A stretch of 64,000 nt of DNA from Collinsella sp. AK_207A (GCF_902501965.1 NZ_CABWID010000014.1:62001-126000), one strand, 5' to 3'; shown: positions 41,854 through 50,576, numbered from the stretch's first letter. Made by a program: numbers and translations. Notes: generated by a model not told the origin, from the sequence alone.

Positions 41854-43563
41854 ATGGATGAACGCATCGTTTCCACCTACGATCGCTGGTTGCGCTTGGC
41901 CGAGGTGGCCGATTCTCGGGCGCTGGAAGGTCTCAAAGCCGAGCCGGGTGAGTTGGCGGACGCTTTCGCGCGTGATTTGAGCTTTGGTACCGGCGGACTG
42001 CGCGGTTTGATGGGACTTGGTCCCAATCGGCTGAACGTTTACACCGTTGGTCGGGCGACGCAGGGGCTCGCGAACTGGCTGCTCGCCGACTGTTCTGCGG
42101 TCGGCACGTCCGTTGCCATCGCGTACGACTCGCGCAATCATTCCGCGGAGTTCGCCCGCCGGGCTGCTTCGGTTCTCGCCGGCAACGGCATTCATGCTCT
42201 GGTTTTCCCGCATTTGGAGCCAACCCCCGTGCTCTCCTACGCGGTGCGTCGGCTTGGCTGTGCGGCTGGTATCGTGCTCACGGCTTCACACAATCCCAAG
42301 GAGTACAACGGCTACAAGGTATATGGGCCGGATGGTTGTCAGGCCACCACGGAGGCGTGCCGCTCCATTCAGGGTGCTATTCTCAAGGTGGACCCCTTCG
42401 ACGATGTGCGTGCCCTGCCCTTTGAAACCGCGCTGGATGCGGGCGCGGTGAGTTGGATCGATGACGAGCTACTGGATGGTTACGTGAACGCGACCGTGTC
42501 GTTTCGCGCTAGACAGGATTTGTCGAACCTTTCCGTGGTGTATACCCCGTTGAACGGAACCGGCGCCGAGCCGGTCGCACGCGTGCTGCGCGAAGCCGGC
42601 GTGACCGATTTTGCCGTCGTGCCCGAGCAGGCGGAGGCAAACGGGGACTTCCCCACGTGCCCCAAGCCGAACCCGGAGGAGCGCGCTGCGCTAGAGCTCG
42701 CCGTCGCCCTCGGCGAGAGGCGTGGGGCCGATCTGGTGCTCGCGACCGATCCCGATGCAGACCGTGTGGGCGTGGCCGTTCTCCACGAGGGCAGCTACGA
42801 GCTGTTGACCGGCAACGAGGTGGGATTGCTGCTGTTGGACTGGCTGGCGCGCCGGTCCCGCCGAAGCGGTTCTGTGGCTATGACGACCATCGTCTCGGCC
42901 CCCATGGCGGATGACCTGGCCCGGGCGCACGGAATCGAGCTCCGCCGGACGCTCACCGGCTTCAAGTTCATCGGCGAACAGATCGGCCTGCTGGAAGGGG
43001 AGGGCAGGGAGGACGACTTCCTCATGGGCTTTGAGGAGAGCTATGGTTACCTTGCTGGGACCCACGTTCGCGACAAGGATGCCATGATATCCTGTCTGCT
43101 CATCTGCGAACTGGCAGCTGAGGCCAAGGAGCGCGGATCCGATTTGTACGTCGATATGCGACGCCTCTACGATGACTATGGCCATTGGGGTAACGAGCAG
43201 GTCTCCATCCGGTATGCTGGAGCCGACGGACCGGAGCGGATGGCGGCGCTGATGGCCGGCCTGCGCACCCAGCCTCCCGCCTCGCTCGCAGGGCTCGGGG
43301 TCGAACGGATGATAGATTACCTGGCCGGCGCTGAGATGCCTGTGGTCAATCCAAGGCCTGACGAGGGGGTGCAGACCCTGCCGGCGTCGAACGTGCTCGA
43401 GTTCCGGCTCACGGGCGGAAGCCGTGTGCTCGTGCGACCGAGCGGGACCGAGCCCAAGGTCAAGGGCTACGTGTTCGCGAAGGCATCCACGCAGGACGCG
43501 GCCGAGCGGCTGCAGACCAGGCTCGTCTCCGACCTGAGAACGCTTTTGAACGGAAACGAGTGA
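41854..43563 (+). CDS. Phosphoglucomutase/phosphomannomutase
   Basis: 569 residues of the alpha-D-phosphohexomutase family, the long PGM2-like type. The active-site serine is Ser145 in TASHNPKEYNG, the metal loop DPDADRVGV lies near 300, the sugar-binding loop GFEESYGYLAG near 390 and the phosphate-binding RPSGTEPKVKGYVF near the end. It interconverts hexose-1- and 6-phosphates, supplying mannose-1-phosphate for ManC or glucose-1-phosphate. ACAGGAGC stands before ATG 41854. It may serve this locus or general metabolism. The second flippase gene overlaps its stop codon. Confidence 0.9.
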   Translation: MDERIVSTYDRWLRLAEVADSRALEGLKAEPGELADAFARDLSFGTGGLRGLMGLGPNRLNVYTVGRATQGLANWLLADCSAVGTSVAIAYDSRNHSAEFARRAASVLAGNGIHALVFPHLEPTPVLSYAVRRLGCAAGIVLTASHNPKEYNGYKVYGPDGCQATTEACRSIQGAILKVDPFDDVRALPFETALDAGAVSWIDDELLDGYVNATVSFRARQDLSNLSVVYTPLNGTGAEPVARVLREAGVTDFAVVPEQAEANGDFPTCPKPNPEERAALELAVALGERRGADLVLATDPDADRVGVAVLHEGSYELLTGNEVGLLLLDWLARRSRRSGSVAMTTIVSAPMADDLARAHGIELRRTLTGFKFIGEQIGLLEGEGREDDFLMGFEESYGYLAGTHVRDKDAMISCLLICELAAEAKERGSDLYVDMRRLYDDYGHWGNEQVSIRYAGADGPERMAALMAGLRTQPPASLAGLGVERMIDYLAGAEMPVVNPRPDEGVQTLPASNVLEFRLTGGSRVLVRPSGTEPKVKGYVFAKASTQDAAERLQTRLVSDLRTLLNGNE

Positions 43564-44897
43564 TGGCTGGAAAACTCAACCCGGATCGGAATCGGGCGGT
43601 GCCTGAATCAGAGGAATCGCGTCGGCGGCGCTCGGCGTATGTCTGGAACACCGTGGGCGGTCTGCTCATGGCATTCCAGTCCGTTATCATGCTCATGGTG
43701 CTCACCCGGGTGTGTGACATTGCCACGGCCGGCGTCTTTACGCTCGCGTACGCCAACGCGAACCTCTTCCTCAACTTGGGCAAGTACGGCGTTCGCAACT
43801 ACCAGGTCTCTGACGTTCGCGCCCGCTTCTCGTTCTCGGCCTATCTGCGCGCCCGCGCGGTCTCCACGTTCGCCATGCTCGTCGTGGGCGGGGCCTATAC
43901 CTTGGGGTGCGCTGTCTCGGTGGGATGGTCGACGGAGAAGACGGCGACGGTCGCGGTCATGCTGCTCTTCAAGGCGGTGGATGCGCTCGAGGACGTGTTC
44001 CACGGCAACTATCAGCAGCATGATCGTCTGGATGTGGCGTCCAAGGTCATCACGGCGCGCCTGGGCACGTTGATCGTCGTCTTTGCGGGGCTTATCATCG
44101 CCATGCGCTCGCTGCTCATGCCGCTTGCGATCACCACGGCGTTCACCGCGCTCTTCTTTGTGGGGGAGACACTCTGGGCCCGTCGTTTCGGCCTGCCGGT
44201 GGCGGACGGATCGACGGGGGAGGGCCTGCGTGCCGTGTGGCGCGAGACGGCCACGCTGCTGCGCGAGTGCTTCCCGGTCTTTCTTGCGGCGTTTCTGCTC
44301 TTCTACATCGGCAATGCTCCCAAGTACGCCATCGATGCCGCCATGGACGATGCCGCTCAGGCCTATTTCGGCTACATCGCCATGCCGGTCTTCGTGGTGG
44401 GGCTGCTCGCGAGCTTTGTCTACAACCCCATCATCGCCTCGCTCGCCGAGGATTGGGAAACGCGGCGCGCCGGTCGTTTTGCCCGGCGGCTCGGCGTGCA
44501 GGCGCTCATCATCGTGGGCATCACGCTCGTCTGCATCCTCGGCGCCCTGATCTGCGGCATCCCCGTGCTGGGGACGCTGTACAACGCGGACCTGTCTCCG
44601 TACCGGGTCGATCTTCTGATCCTGCTTGCCGGCGGTGGGTTTTTAGCGCTCGCCACCCTGCTCACCATGGGTATCACCATCATGCGCCGGCAGGGGCTGC
44701 TGGTTCCCGGTTACGTCGTGGTAGCTGTGTTCGCCGCCGTGCTCTCGCCCTGGGCGGTCGGCCTTGCCGGCGTGGACGGCGCCTCGTGGATCTACCTGGC
44801 GCTCATGGCGGTGCTCACCTTGTGGTTCACGGTCGTCTTCGCGCTTGGAGTCCGGCGGGGAGATAGCCTTCCCTTCGAGTCGCTTGATCCTCGATGA
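43563..44897 (+). CDS. Polysaccharide flippase (second)
   Basis: 444 residues, another 12-helix MATE/Wzx-like protein: NTVGGLLMAFQSVIMLMVLT, FAMLVVGGAYTLGCAV, RLGTLIVVFAGLIIAM, NAPKYAIDAAMDDAAQAYFGYIA (family signature region), and a C-terminal cluster of helices. Its sequence differs from the first flippase at 40363, so the locus has two. One may export the main repeat and the other a second lipid-linked glycan or a decorated form. ATG 43563 overlaps the mutase stop codon (TGATG). It is the last gene of the operon reading in this direction; no terminator is seen. Confidence 0.85.
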   Translation: MAGKLNPDRNRAVPESEESRRRRSAYVWNTVGGLLMAFQSVIMLMVLTRVCDIATAGVFTLAYANANLFLNLGKYGVRNYQVSDVRARFSFSAYLRARAVSTFAMLVVGGAYTLGCAVSVGWSTEKTATVAVMLLFKAVDALEDVFHGNYQQHDRLDVASKVITARLGTLIVVFAGLIIAMRSLLMPLAITTAFTALFFVGETLWARRFGLPVADGSTGEGLRAVWRETATLLRECFPVFLAAFLLFYIGNAPKYAIDAAMDDAAQAYFGYIAMPVFVVGLLASFVYNPIIASLAEDWETRRAGRFARRLGVQALIIVGITLVCILGALICGIPVLGTLYNADLSPYRVDLLILLAGGGFLALATLLTMGITIMRRQGLLVPGYVVVAVFAAVLSPWAVGLAGVDGASWIYLALMAVLTLWFTVVFALGVRRGDSLPFESLDPR

Positions 44898-44999
44898 CAA
44901 TGCCTACGATAGGGAAGTCACCGTGGGGGTGTTTGCAGCAACAGTTCCGACGCAATCGATTCGTCTCGTCTGGGAAGTTGTCCCGCCCCATTTCTTCCA

Positions 45000-45027
45000 T
45001 TCTTTTACAAAAGAACTTATGTATAAT
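45000..45027 (+). promoter_or_regulatory. Toxin-antitoxin promoter with palindromic operator
   Basis: TTCTTTT (45000-45006) and AAAAGAA (45009-45015) form a perfect palindrome with a 2-bp centre, seven bases before TATAAT at 45022-45027. The antitoxin ATG follows at 45058. Phd/YefM-type antitoxins usually bind palindromes overlapping their own promoter, so this is a candidate operator. A good -35 box is not visible. Confidence 0.55.
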
Positions 45028-45057
45028 CCTATGAAGAATCTCATGAAGGGAGTGCAT

Positions 45058-45357
45058 ATGCCCGTTGTAAAACCCGTTTCAGACCTCCAACGCAACCTTG
45101 GTTCGGTGAGCAAACTCTGCCACGAAACGGGTGAGGCCGTGTACCTTACCAAAAACGGATCCGCCTCCCTTGTCGTCATGGATGCGGCGGCCTTCGATAA
45201 GAAGGTTTCCATCGTCGAGGATGTCCTGCGCCATGAGGAGCGTATCTCGCGCGCAATTGCGCGGGGATACGACGACCTCGCCAATGGTCGCGTGAGGCCT
45301 TGGTCCCAGGCTAGGGGAGACGTCGACCGAATGAGGGCTGAGCGTCGTGCCGGCTAG
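45058..45357 (+). CDS. Phd/YefM-type antitoxin
   Basis: 99 residues from ATG 45058 behind GAAGGGA. The N-terminal MPVVKPVSDLQRNLGSVSKL and YLTKNGSASLVVMD match the Phd/YefM antitoxin fold, in which this half dimerises and binds DNA. The second half (DVLRHEERISRAIARGYDDLANGRVRP) would neutralise the toxin. It overlaps the toxin start by 11 bp, so the pair is coupled, and a TATAAT box with a palindrome lies upstream. The unit sits between the polysaccharide operon and the ATPase/TOPRIM pair. Confidence 0.88.
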   Translation: MPVVKPVSDLQRNLGSVSKLCHETGEAVYLTKNGSASLVVMDAAAFDKKVSIVEDVLRHEERISRAIARGYDDLANGRVRPWSQARGDVDRMRAERRAG

Positions 45358-45667
45358 TGGGAGCGAGGACGCTCCGTTCCAGATCCAAATGACCGACGAG
45401 GCCCTCTACGGCTATGCCCGGGTGGAGCCTGAACGGGTGTATCGCCGCATTGGTGATTTAATCGACACACTTTGTGTCTTTCCTCGCTATGGCATGGAGT
45501 ATGACCCGTATTACCCCGCCGCCCAGCCGTCGGTGCCCTCTCGGGTGTTCTATTGCGGGCATTATGGCGTTTACTACTGTGTTGACGATGACCATCGACT
45601 CGTGACCATTCTTGCCGTAGAAGACGAGCGGCGCGATCCCCGAAATAGGTTTTCCTATCTCAACTAG
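45347..45667 (+). CDS. RelE/ParE-family toxin
   Basis: 106 residues from GTG 45347. It has the compact ParE/RelE layout: alpha-helical start (DEALYGYARVEPERVYRRIGDLID), then PRYGMEYDPYYPAAQPS and the three-strand core SRVFYCGHYGVYYCVDDDHRLVTILAVEDERRDP ending in RFSYLN. ParE members block gyrase and RelE members cut mRNA on the ribosome; the sequence does not decide between them. The frame stays open for 38 more codons after its TAG (see the next feature), unusual for a toxin end. Confidence 0.82.
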   Translation: MPASGSEDAPFQIQMTDEALYGYARVEPERVYRRIGDLIDTLCVFPRYGMEYDPYYPAAQPSVPSRVFYCGHYGVYYCVDDDHRLVTILAVEDERRDPRNRFSYLN

Positions 45668-45784
45668 GTTGGTGCATTCGAGGGCTTTACGGACGCTGGC
45701 ATCGAATTACTGGAGCGTCTGATTCGCGACAATGAGCCGCTTATCTACGAGCTTGCCGCGCGGGCGCCGCAGGAGGCCGTGTGA
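45668..45784 (+). pseudogene. Orphan C-terminal coding remnant in frame with the toxin stop
   Basis: Directly after the toxin TAG the same frame continues for 38 sense codons and stops with TGA at 45782-45784. The text reads as protein (EGFTDAGIELLERLIRDNEP, then LIYELAARAP) with GC-rich third positions like coding DNA. There is no start codon with a ribosome binding site. It is either the remainder of a lost gene or a former extension of the toxin cut by a nonsense codon. No family is recognised. Confidence 0.4.
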
Positions 45785-45787
45785 GAG

Positions 45788-46480
45788 CTACGCCGACGCC
45801 TTGTTTGCTTTCCTGAACGCCAACGCGAGGTTCGAGGCTCGATTCATCGAGTTGCCGTTCTCAAAGATGTACTCCCAAGAATCACGGAACTTCTGGCAGG
45901 GGAGTAGCTCTTCCAGCAGGGTACGGAATCCCTCCAAGTCTCTCGCATATCGCTGCTGAAATGCGCGCGCGAGCAGTTCCTTCTTGTGGGGCGTGAGCTC
46001 GCTGCCATGGATGCCGTGTAGGGCGTCCTCCATATCCTGCGAGAAATAGTAGAGCGAGTAAGGCACGGTGCGCTTTTTAAATGTGAACGCGCTCTTGCGT
46101 GCGAGGATCCGTGCGTTCCCTCGCTTGATCTCGTTTCTGTGCACGAGATGGTCCGGTGCGAGCTCCTCGGGGACGAAGGCGGCGTCCGTGTCGGTGATCT
46201 GGATGATGCACGCCAGGTCGTTCCAGGTAATCTTCGGTGAGAGGCCCTGAAGGTAATCAAGGATCCCCTTGCGAACCCATTCGTCAACCCGTTTCGATTC
46301 TGCGTTGCCGCCAGGGGTGACGCAGAATCGTTGCTGGGTCAGTAGATCCCCGTGGACGACCTCAAAATGCAGCCTGCCCATGGCGCGGAACAGCTGGGAG
46401 AAGACGAGACCCAGGGTGAGCTCCTCCGTCGGACCTTCCACGATGACGAGCACGACGTTCGGCCTCTTACTCATTGTCAT
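45788..46480 (-). CDS. TOPRIM-like nuclease partner of an ATPase (defence candidate)
   Basis: 230 residues. The first strand and loop VVLVIVEGPTEELTLGLVF carries the conserved TOPRIM glutamate (Glu15) and the strand IIQITDTDAAF supplies the D-x-D pair (Asp97, Asp99), the metal-binding set of TOPRIM nucleases such as those of RloB, OLD and AbiL-type proteins. Towards the end are SLYYFSQDMEDALHG and LPCQKFRDSWEYIFENG. It lies downstream of the ATPase gene, overlapping it by 14 bp (or 8 if ATG 46474 is used), so the pair is made together. In known ATPase/TOPRIM systems the ATPase senses phage and frees or activates the nuclease. No close named family is recognised. Confidence 0.7.
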   Translation of the reverse strand: MTMSKRPNVVLVIVEGPTEELTLGLVFSQLFRAMGRLHFEVVHGDLLTQQRFCVTPGGNAESKRVDEWVRKGILDYLQGLSPKITWNDLACIIQITDTDAAFVPEELAPDHLVHRNEIKRGNARILARKSAFTFKKRTVPYSLYYFSQDMEDALHGIHGSELTPHKKELLARAFQQRYARDLEGFRTLLEELLPCQKFRDSWEYIFENGNSMNRASNLALAFRKANKASA

Positions 46481-47975
46481 CGACGCCTTGGGGCTTCAGC
46501 GCCTGTCCCGCCTGGTAGAAGGCATTGTCCATCTCATAGCGGTCGGTCCTGTTGTATATCGCCGCAGGCCCGTCCTCGAGCTCTATGGCGCGCAGGTACA
46601 CGTCGCGCAGGTTGTTCGTCTTGCGGATGTTCGTGAACGTGATGAACTTGTCGGAAGGGCTCGACGTGGCGAAGACGACGGACTGCTTGGGCAGCTTCTC
46701 GAGCGGGAACAGGTCGTGCGCGGTGAAGAGGAGCTGGCCCTTCGCGTACTTGCTGAACGTCTCGACGATCTGCCCCAAGAGGTACTCGAAGATCCCCGAG
46801 TCGAACTCGTCGATGGCGAGAAACGCCGAGGGGTTCGTGTAGACATTCACAAGCAACGTGGAGATGGAGACGATTTTCTTGATGCCCTCGGATTCGCACC
46901 GGAAGGGGATGAGCGCCGAGCCTCGCTGAGAGAAGAGCTCCGCACGCACGCCCGTCTCGCCGTTATCGAGGGCTTGTCGGCCGTGGTTTTGAACAATGAG
47001 GGAGAGGCCAGGGACCAGCGTGCCGATAACCTCGTTCAGGGCGCCGATCGTTTGCTTGAGGCGTTCGAAGGTCTTGAGGTCCAGGGTGTTCGCGGCAAGC
47101 AGGTCGAGCCTGATTCCATCGGGCTCGGAGCCCCAATAGTCGGCATGGCGCGACTGGACGTGTAGGAAGTTGAGCGAAACCTCGGCATGCGCGGACGTGG
47201 AGATGACGTCCATGTTCTCCAAGGCGTTCAGGGCGAGCGCCGGCACGCACAGGAGATAGTGGTGCAGGTGAGCAAGCGCCGCCAGGGTGTTCTTGCTCAT
47301 GTTGGTGCCCTTGCGTGCTTGCTCCGAAAGTGCTCGCTCCACAATCGCGTAGACGTTGTAAGAGAAGATGCCCGAGGAAGAGCGCTCGTTTGCGAGGGCG
47401 AGCTGGACCATGAGTTGCGAGCGGTCATCGGACCTGCCGGTGAAGAGCGACTTCCAATCTCCCGTGGGGGAGAGGGAGGTGCTGAGTGCGGGGTCATCGG
47501 ACGCGGAGAGCGCGATTAGCGTGCGGAGGCTCTCTTGCGCGAGGAGGTTCTTGATGCGCAGGCGCTCGTGGGAGATTCGAAACGTGGCCGCGTTTTTGTT
47601 TTGGGAGCGTTGTGGATTGGCGCTCCGGGCGATTTCAACGTCGTAGATCAGGCGATAGTCGAATTGTTGCTTGCCAGAGGAGGCGTCATCGGCATCGGTC
47701 AGGCGAATCTGGAGCTCGATCTTGTAGGAGTCCGCGCCGGGCTGAAAGTAATCGGCCGCCTGCGAAGGAAGGCTCGAACCGGACATGAGGCGTTGGAGCA
47801 GGGCAAACGCCTCGACGACGGATGACTTGCCGGAACCGTTCTGGCCGTAGATACCGATAATGGAGGGCAGGGAATTTTCGAGGTCGTCGGTATGGGGGAA
47901 CGAGATTTCGCCCTGGTCGATGTTCTTGAAATGGCGCAGTGCGACCCGCTCGAATCGAATCAAGGCATCCTCCAC
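46467..47975 (-). CDS. AAA/ABC-type ATPase (RloA/OLD-like, defence candidate)
   Basis: About 502 residues. An ABC-like ATPase that reads RFERVALRHFKNIDQGEIS, then Walker A GIYGQNGSGKSS (Lys50), the signature-like ESEGIKKIVSI (361-371), Walker B FLAIDEFD (385-392) and an H-switch in LLFTAHD (His420). The middle holds a helical insert of about 200 residues. This is the layout of overcoming-lysogeny-defect, RloA and PARIS AriA-type ATPases that work with a TOPRIM partner, which here is encoded just downstream. The ORF opens with GTG 47975, but TTG 47963 has a better GGAGG five bases before it. The AT-rich intergenic region upstream has an AAACGG/CCGTTT inverted repeat (48010-48032). Confidence 0.78.
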   Translation of the reverse strand: MEDALIRFERVALRHFKNIDQGEISFPHTDDLENSLPSIIGIYGQNGSGKSSVVEAFALLQRLMSGSSLPSQAADYFQPGADSYKIELQIRLTDADDASSGKQQFDYRLIYDVEIARSANPQRSQNKNAATFRISHERLRIKNLLAQESLRTLIALSASDDPALSTSLSPTGDWKSLFTGRSDDRSQLMVQLALANERSSSGIFSYNVYAIVERALSEQARKGTNMSKNTLAALAHLHHYLLCVPALALNALENMDVISTSAHAEVSLNFLHVQSRHADYWGSEPDGIRLDLLAANTLDLKTFERLKQTIGALNEVIGTLVPGLSLIVQNHGRQALDNGETGVRAELFSQRGSALIPFRCESEGIKKIVSISTLLVNVYTNPSAFLAIDEFDSGIFEYLLGQIVETFSKYAKGQLLFTAHDLFPLEKLPKQSVVFATSSPSDKFITFTNIRKTNNLRDVYLRAIELEDGPAAIYNRTDRYEMDNAFYQAGQALKPQGVDDNE

Positions 47976-48231
47976 TCAGGCTGGCTGTAAAACTACAACA
48001 ATAATAGTAAAACGGAATAGAAAATACCGTTTAGCGAGAACTAATCCATTCAGAGCAGACGGATGACGGACAGTCGGCATCCACGTTACATGCTACGCCG
48101 TAGCAGCCTCTCTCCTGGGCCGACCGGGCCAAACCAACCCAAATTATCGCAGGTTTGGTGCTCTTATGGTCTCCCATCAGCTGATGCGCTAGAATCAAGC
48201 GGTTATTCGCTATGGAAAGGTTCTAGGCACT

Positions 48232-48663
48232 ATGTCCAAGTACATCCAGGAGCTCATGTCTCCGCAGCTCATGGGCGCGCTCTATCTGTTCATTGCGTTC
48301 ATCGTGGCTCTGTACCTGCTCGCCATCGTCTACGTGTTCATCGACGCCCGCCGTCGCGGTGCGCAGGCCTGGTGGGCATGGGGCTTGGTTTCCATCATCC
48401 CCTTCGTGGGTCTGATCGCCTATATCGCGCTTCGCCCCGGTTCGTACCAGAGCGATCGCGAGGAGCAGGAACTCGACATGGCGCTGCGCGAGCATCAGCT
48501 GGCGCAGTTCGGCTCCTGCCCCAACTGCGGCACCACCATCGAGAAGGACTTCATCGTCTGCCCCGTGTGCAACACGCAGGTGCGCAACGTCTGCCCCAGC
48601 TGCCATAAGCCGCTCGACGCGCACTGGAAGGTTTGCCCGTACTGCCGAACTCACATCCAGTAG
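48232..48663 (+). CDS. Membrane protein with C-terminal double zinc ribbon
   Basis: 143 residues. Two membrane helices (LMGALYLFIAFIVALYLLAIVYVF and WWAWGLVSIIPFVGLIAYIAL) like the phospholipase-D-nuclease N-terminal module, then a basic-acidic stretch and two CxxC pairs per ribbon: SCPNCG, VCPVCN, CPSCH and CPYCR. The zinc ribbons would lie in the cytoplasm and may bind RNA or protein. Monocistronic, with a terminator following. ATG 48232 has GGAAAGG about 16 bases before it. Confidence 0.7.
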   Translation: MSKYIQELMSPQLMGALYLFIAFIVALYLLAIVYVFIDARRRGAQAWWAWGLVSIIPFVGLIAYIALRPGSYQSDREEQELDMALREHQLAQFGSCPNCGTTIEKDFIVCPVCNTQVRNVCPSCHKPLDAHWKVCPYCRTHIQ

Positions 48664-48710
48664 GCGTGGTCCGCGCCGGGTAGCCCCGGTGTCGTCCATG
48701 CTGTCTCGCG

Positions 48711-48752
48711 CCCGCTCGCCCCGGAAAGGGGAGGGCGGGTTCTCTGTTCTTC
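48711..48752 (+). terminator. Terminator between the zinc-ribbon gene and thrS
   Basis: A 12-bp stem (CCCGCTCGCCCC, 48711-48722, with 48728-48739, one mismatch) and a 5-nt loop are followed by TTCTCTGTTCTT. It separates this gene from thrS. Confidence 0.75.
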
Positions 48753-48809
48753 GTTATCCAACCGCCGCCAGCCGATCGCGCAGCATACATCCATGGGAGG
48801 AAGCATCAT

Positions 48810-50576
48810 ATGAAAGCGCTCTACAACGACGGGCACGTAGCCGAGCTGCCTGAGGACGAGGTCACGCACGTCGTCCGCCACTCCGCCGCCCACATCATGG
48901 CGCAGGCCATCAAGCGCCTGTACCCCGAGGCCGACTTTGCCTATGGCCCCGCCACTGAGCACGGCTTCTACTACGACATCGACCTTCCCGAGGGCACCAA
49001 GATCTCCGACGACGACCTGCCCGCCATCGAGGACGAGATGAAGAAGATCGTGAAGGAGAACCTCAAGTTCACGACCTTCGAGCTGTCTCGCCCCGAGGCC
49101 ATCAAGCTCATGGAGGAGCGCGGCGAGAAGTACAAGGTCGAGCACATCGGCGACCTTCCCGAGGACGCGCGCATCACGTTCTTCCAGCAGGGTGAGTACA
49201 TCGACATGTGCGTGGGCCCGCACATCACCTACACCAAGGCCCTCAAGGCCTTCAAGCTCACGGGCGTCTCCGGTGCCTACTGGAAGGGCGATTCCAGCAA
49301 CAAGATGCTCACCCGCGTGAACGGCGTGGCCTTCGCGTCCAAGGACGAGATGGACAAGTATTTCGAGATGCTCGCCGAGGCGGAGCGCCGCGACCACCGC
49401 AAGATCGGCAAGGAGATGGAGCTCTTCATGATGAACGAGGCCGGTCCCGGCTTCCCGTTCTGGCTGCCCAACGGCATGATCGTGAAGAACTCCCTCATGG
49501 ACTACTGGCACGAGATGCAGTCCAAGTTCGGCTACGAGGAGGTGCAGACGCCCATCATCCTCTCCCGCACCCTGTGGGAGACCTCCGGCCACTGGGACCA
49601 CTACAAGGCCAACATGTACACCACCAAGATCGATGACGAGGACTACGCCATCAAGCCGATGAACTGCCCGGGCGCCTGCCTCATCTACAAGATGAAGCCC
49701 CGCAGCTATCGCGACCTGCCCATGAAGCTCGCCGAGGCCGGTATCGACCACCGTCACGAGCTGAAGGGCGCGCTGCATGGCCTGTTCCGCGTGCGCGAGT
49801 TCCAGCAGGATGACGCGCACCTGTTCATCCGCCCGGACCAGATCACCGAGCAGGTGACGGATGTGGCGCATCTCATCACCGCCTACTACGCGCAGTTCGG
49901 CTTCCCTTACAAGGTCGAGCTCTCCACCCGTCCGGATGACTCCATGGGCTCCGACGAGGACTGGGCGAACGCCGAGGCCGGCCTCAAGGCCGCGCTCGAG
50001 GCCATGGGCGTCGAGTACACGGTGAACGAGGGCGACGGCGCCTTCTACGGCCCCAAGATCGACTTCCACCTGCAGGACTGCCTGGGCCGCACCTGGCAGT
50101 GCGGGACCATCCAGCTCGACTTCCAGCTGCCGCACAACTTCCAGCTGGAGTACACGGACGTGGACGGTACCAAGAAGCAGCCCATCATGATCCATCGCGC
50201 CGGTTTTGGCTCCTTCGAGCGCTTCATCGGCATGCTTACCGAGGAGTATGCGGGCAAGTTCCCCACGTGGCTCTCGCCGCTGCAGGTGAAGGTCCTGCCC
50301 GTATCCGAGAAGAGCCGTCCCTACGCGCATGAGATTGCGGCTGAGCTGCGCGACGCCAAGGTCCGCGTGAAGGTTGACGACCGCGACGAGAAGATCGGCT
50401 TCAAGATCCGCGAGGCCCGCAGCATCGACCGCGTGCCCTACATGTTGATCATCGGCGAGCAGGAGGTCGAGGCCGGTAACATCTCCGTGCGCGACCGCTC
50501 CAACAAGACCGTCCAGCGTGAGCTAGGCGAGTTCATCGCTGACATCAAGGCCGAGATCGAGGAGCGCCGGGGTTAG
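48810..50576 (+). CDS. thrS: Threonyl-tRNA synthetase lacking the TGS domain
   Basis: 588 residues, whereas bacterial ThrS usually has about 640. The usual N-terminal TGS domain (about 60 residues) is missing: the protein opens with MKALYNDGHVAELPEDEVTH and goes straight into the editing domain (RHSAAHIMAQAIK, the HxxxH motif, then FAYGPATEHGFYYDI). The catalytic core is intact with the zinc cysteine in PMNCPGACLIY, REFQQDDAH, FYGPKIDFHLQD, WQCGTIQLDF and motif 3 HRAGFGSFERFIG, and the anticodon-binding domain follows. GGGAGGAAG stands before ATG 48810 and the upstream frame has no TGS-like sequence. It charges tRNA-Thr. No T-box leader is visible. Confidence 0.95.
   Translation: MKALYNDGHVAELPEDEVTHVVRHSAAHIMAQAIKRLYPEADFAYGPATEHGFYYDIDLPEGTKISDDDLPAIEDEMKKIVKENLKFTTFELSRPEAIKLMEERGEKYKVEHIGDLPEDARITFFQQGEYIDMCVGPHITYTKALKAFKLTGVSGAYWKGDSSNKMLTRVNGVAFASKDEMDKYFEMLAEAERRDHRKIGKEMELFMMNEAGPGFPFWLPNGMIVKNSLMDYWHEMQSKFGYEEVQTPIILSRTLWETSGHWDHYKANMYTTKIDDEDYAIKPMNCPGACLIYKMKPRSYRDLPMKLAEAGIDHRHELKGALHGLFRVREFQQDDAHLFIRPDQITEQVTDVAHLITAYYAQFGFPYKVELSTRPDDSMGSDEDWANAEAGLKAALEAMGVEYTVNEGDGAFYGPKIDFHLQDCLGRTWQCGTIQLDFQLPHNFQLEYTDVDGTKKQPIMIHRAGFGSFERFIGMLTEEYAGKFPTWLSPLQVKVLPVSEKSRPYAHEIAAELRDAKVRVKVDDRDEKIGFKIREARSIDRVPYMLIIGEQEVEAGNISVRDRSNKTVQRELGEFIADIKAEIEERRG

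Noticed and set aside
48753-48809. T-box or other riboswitch before thrS
   Set aside because: The leader after the terminator is only about 57 nt and has no T-box sequence or specifier stem.
48651-50330. A 559-codon antisense frame over thrS
   Set aside because: Valine/leucine/histidine-rich shadow created by the codon bias of thrS; no start signal or recognisable domain.
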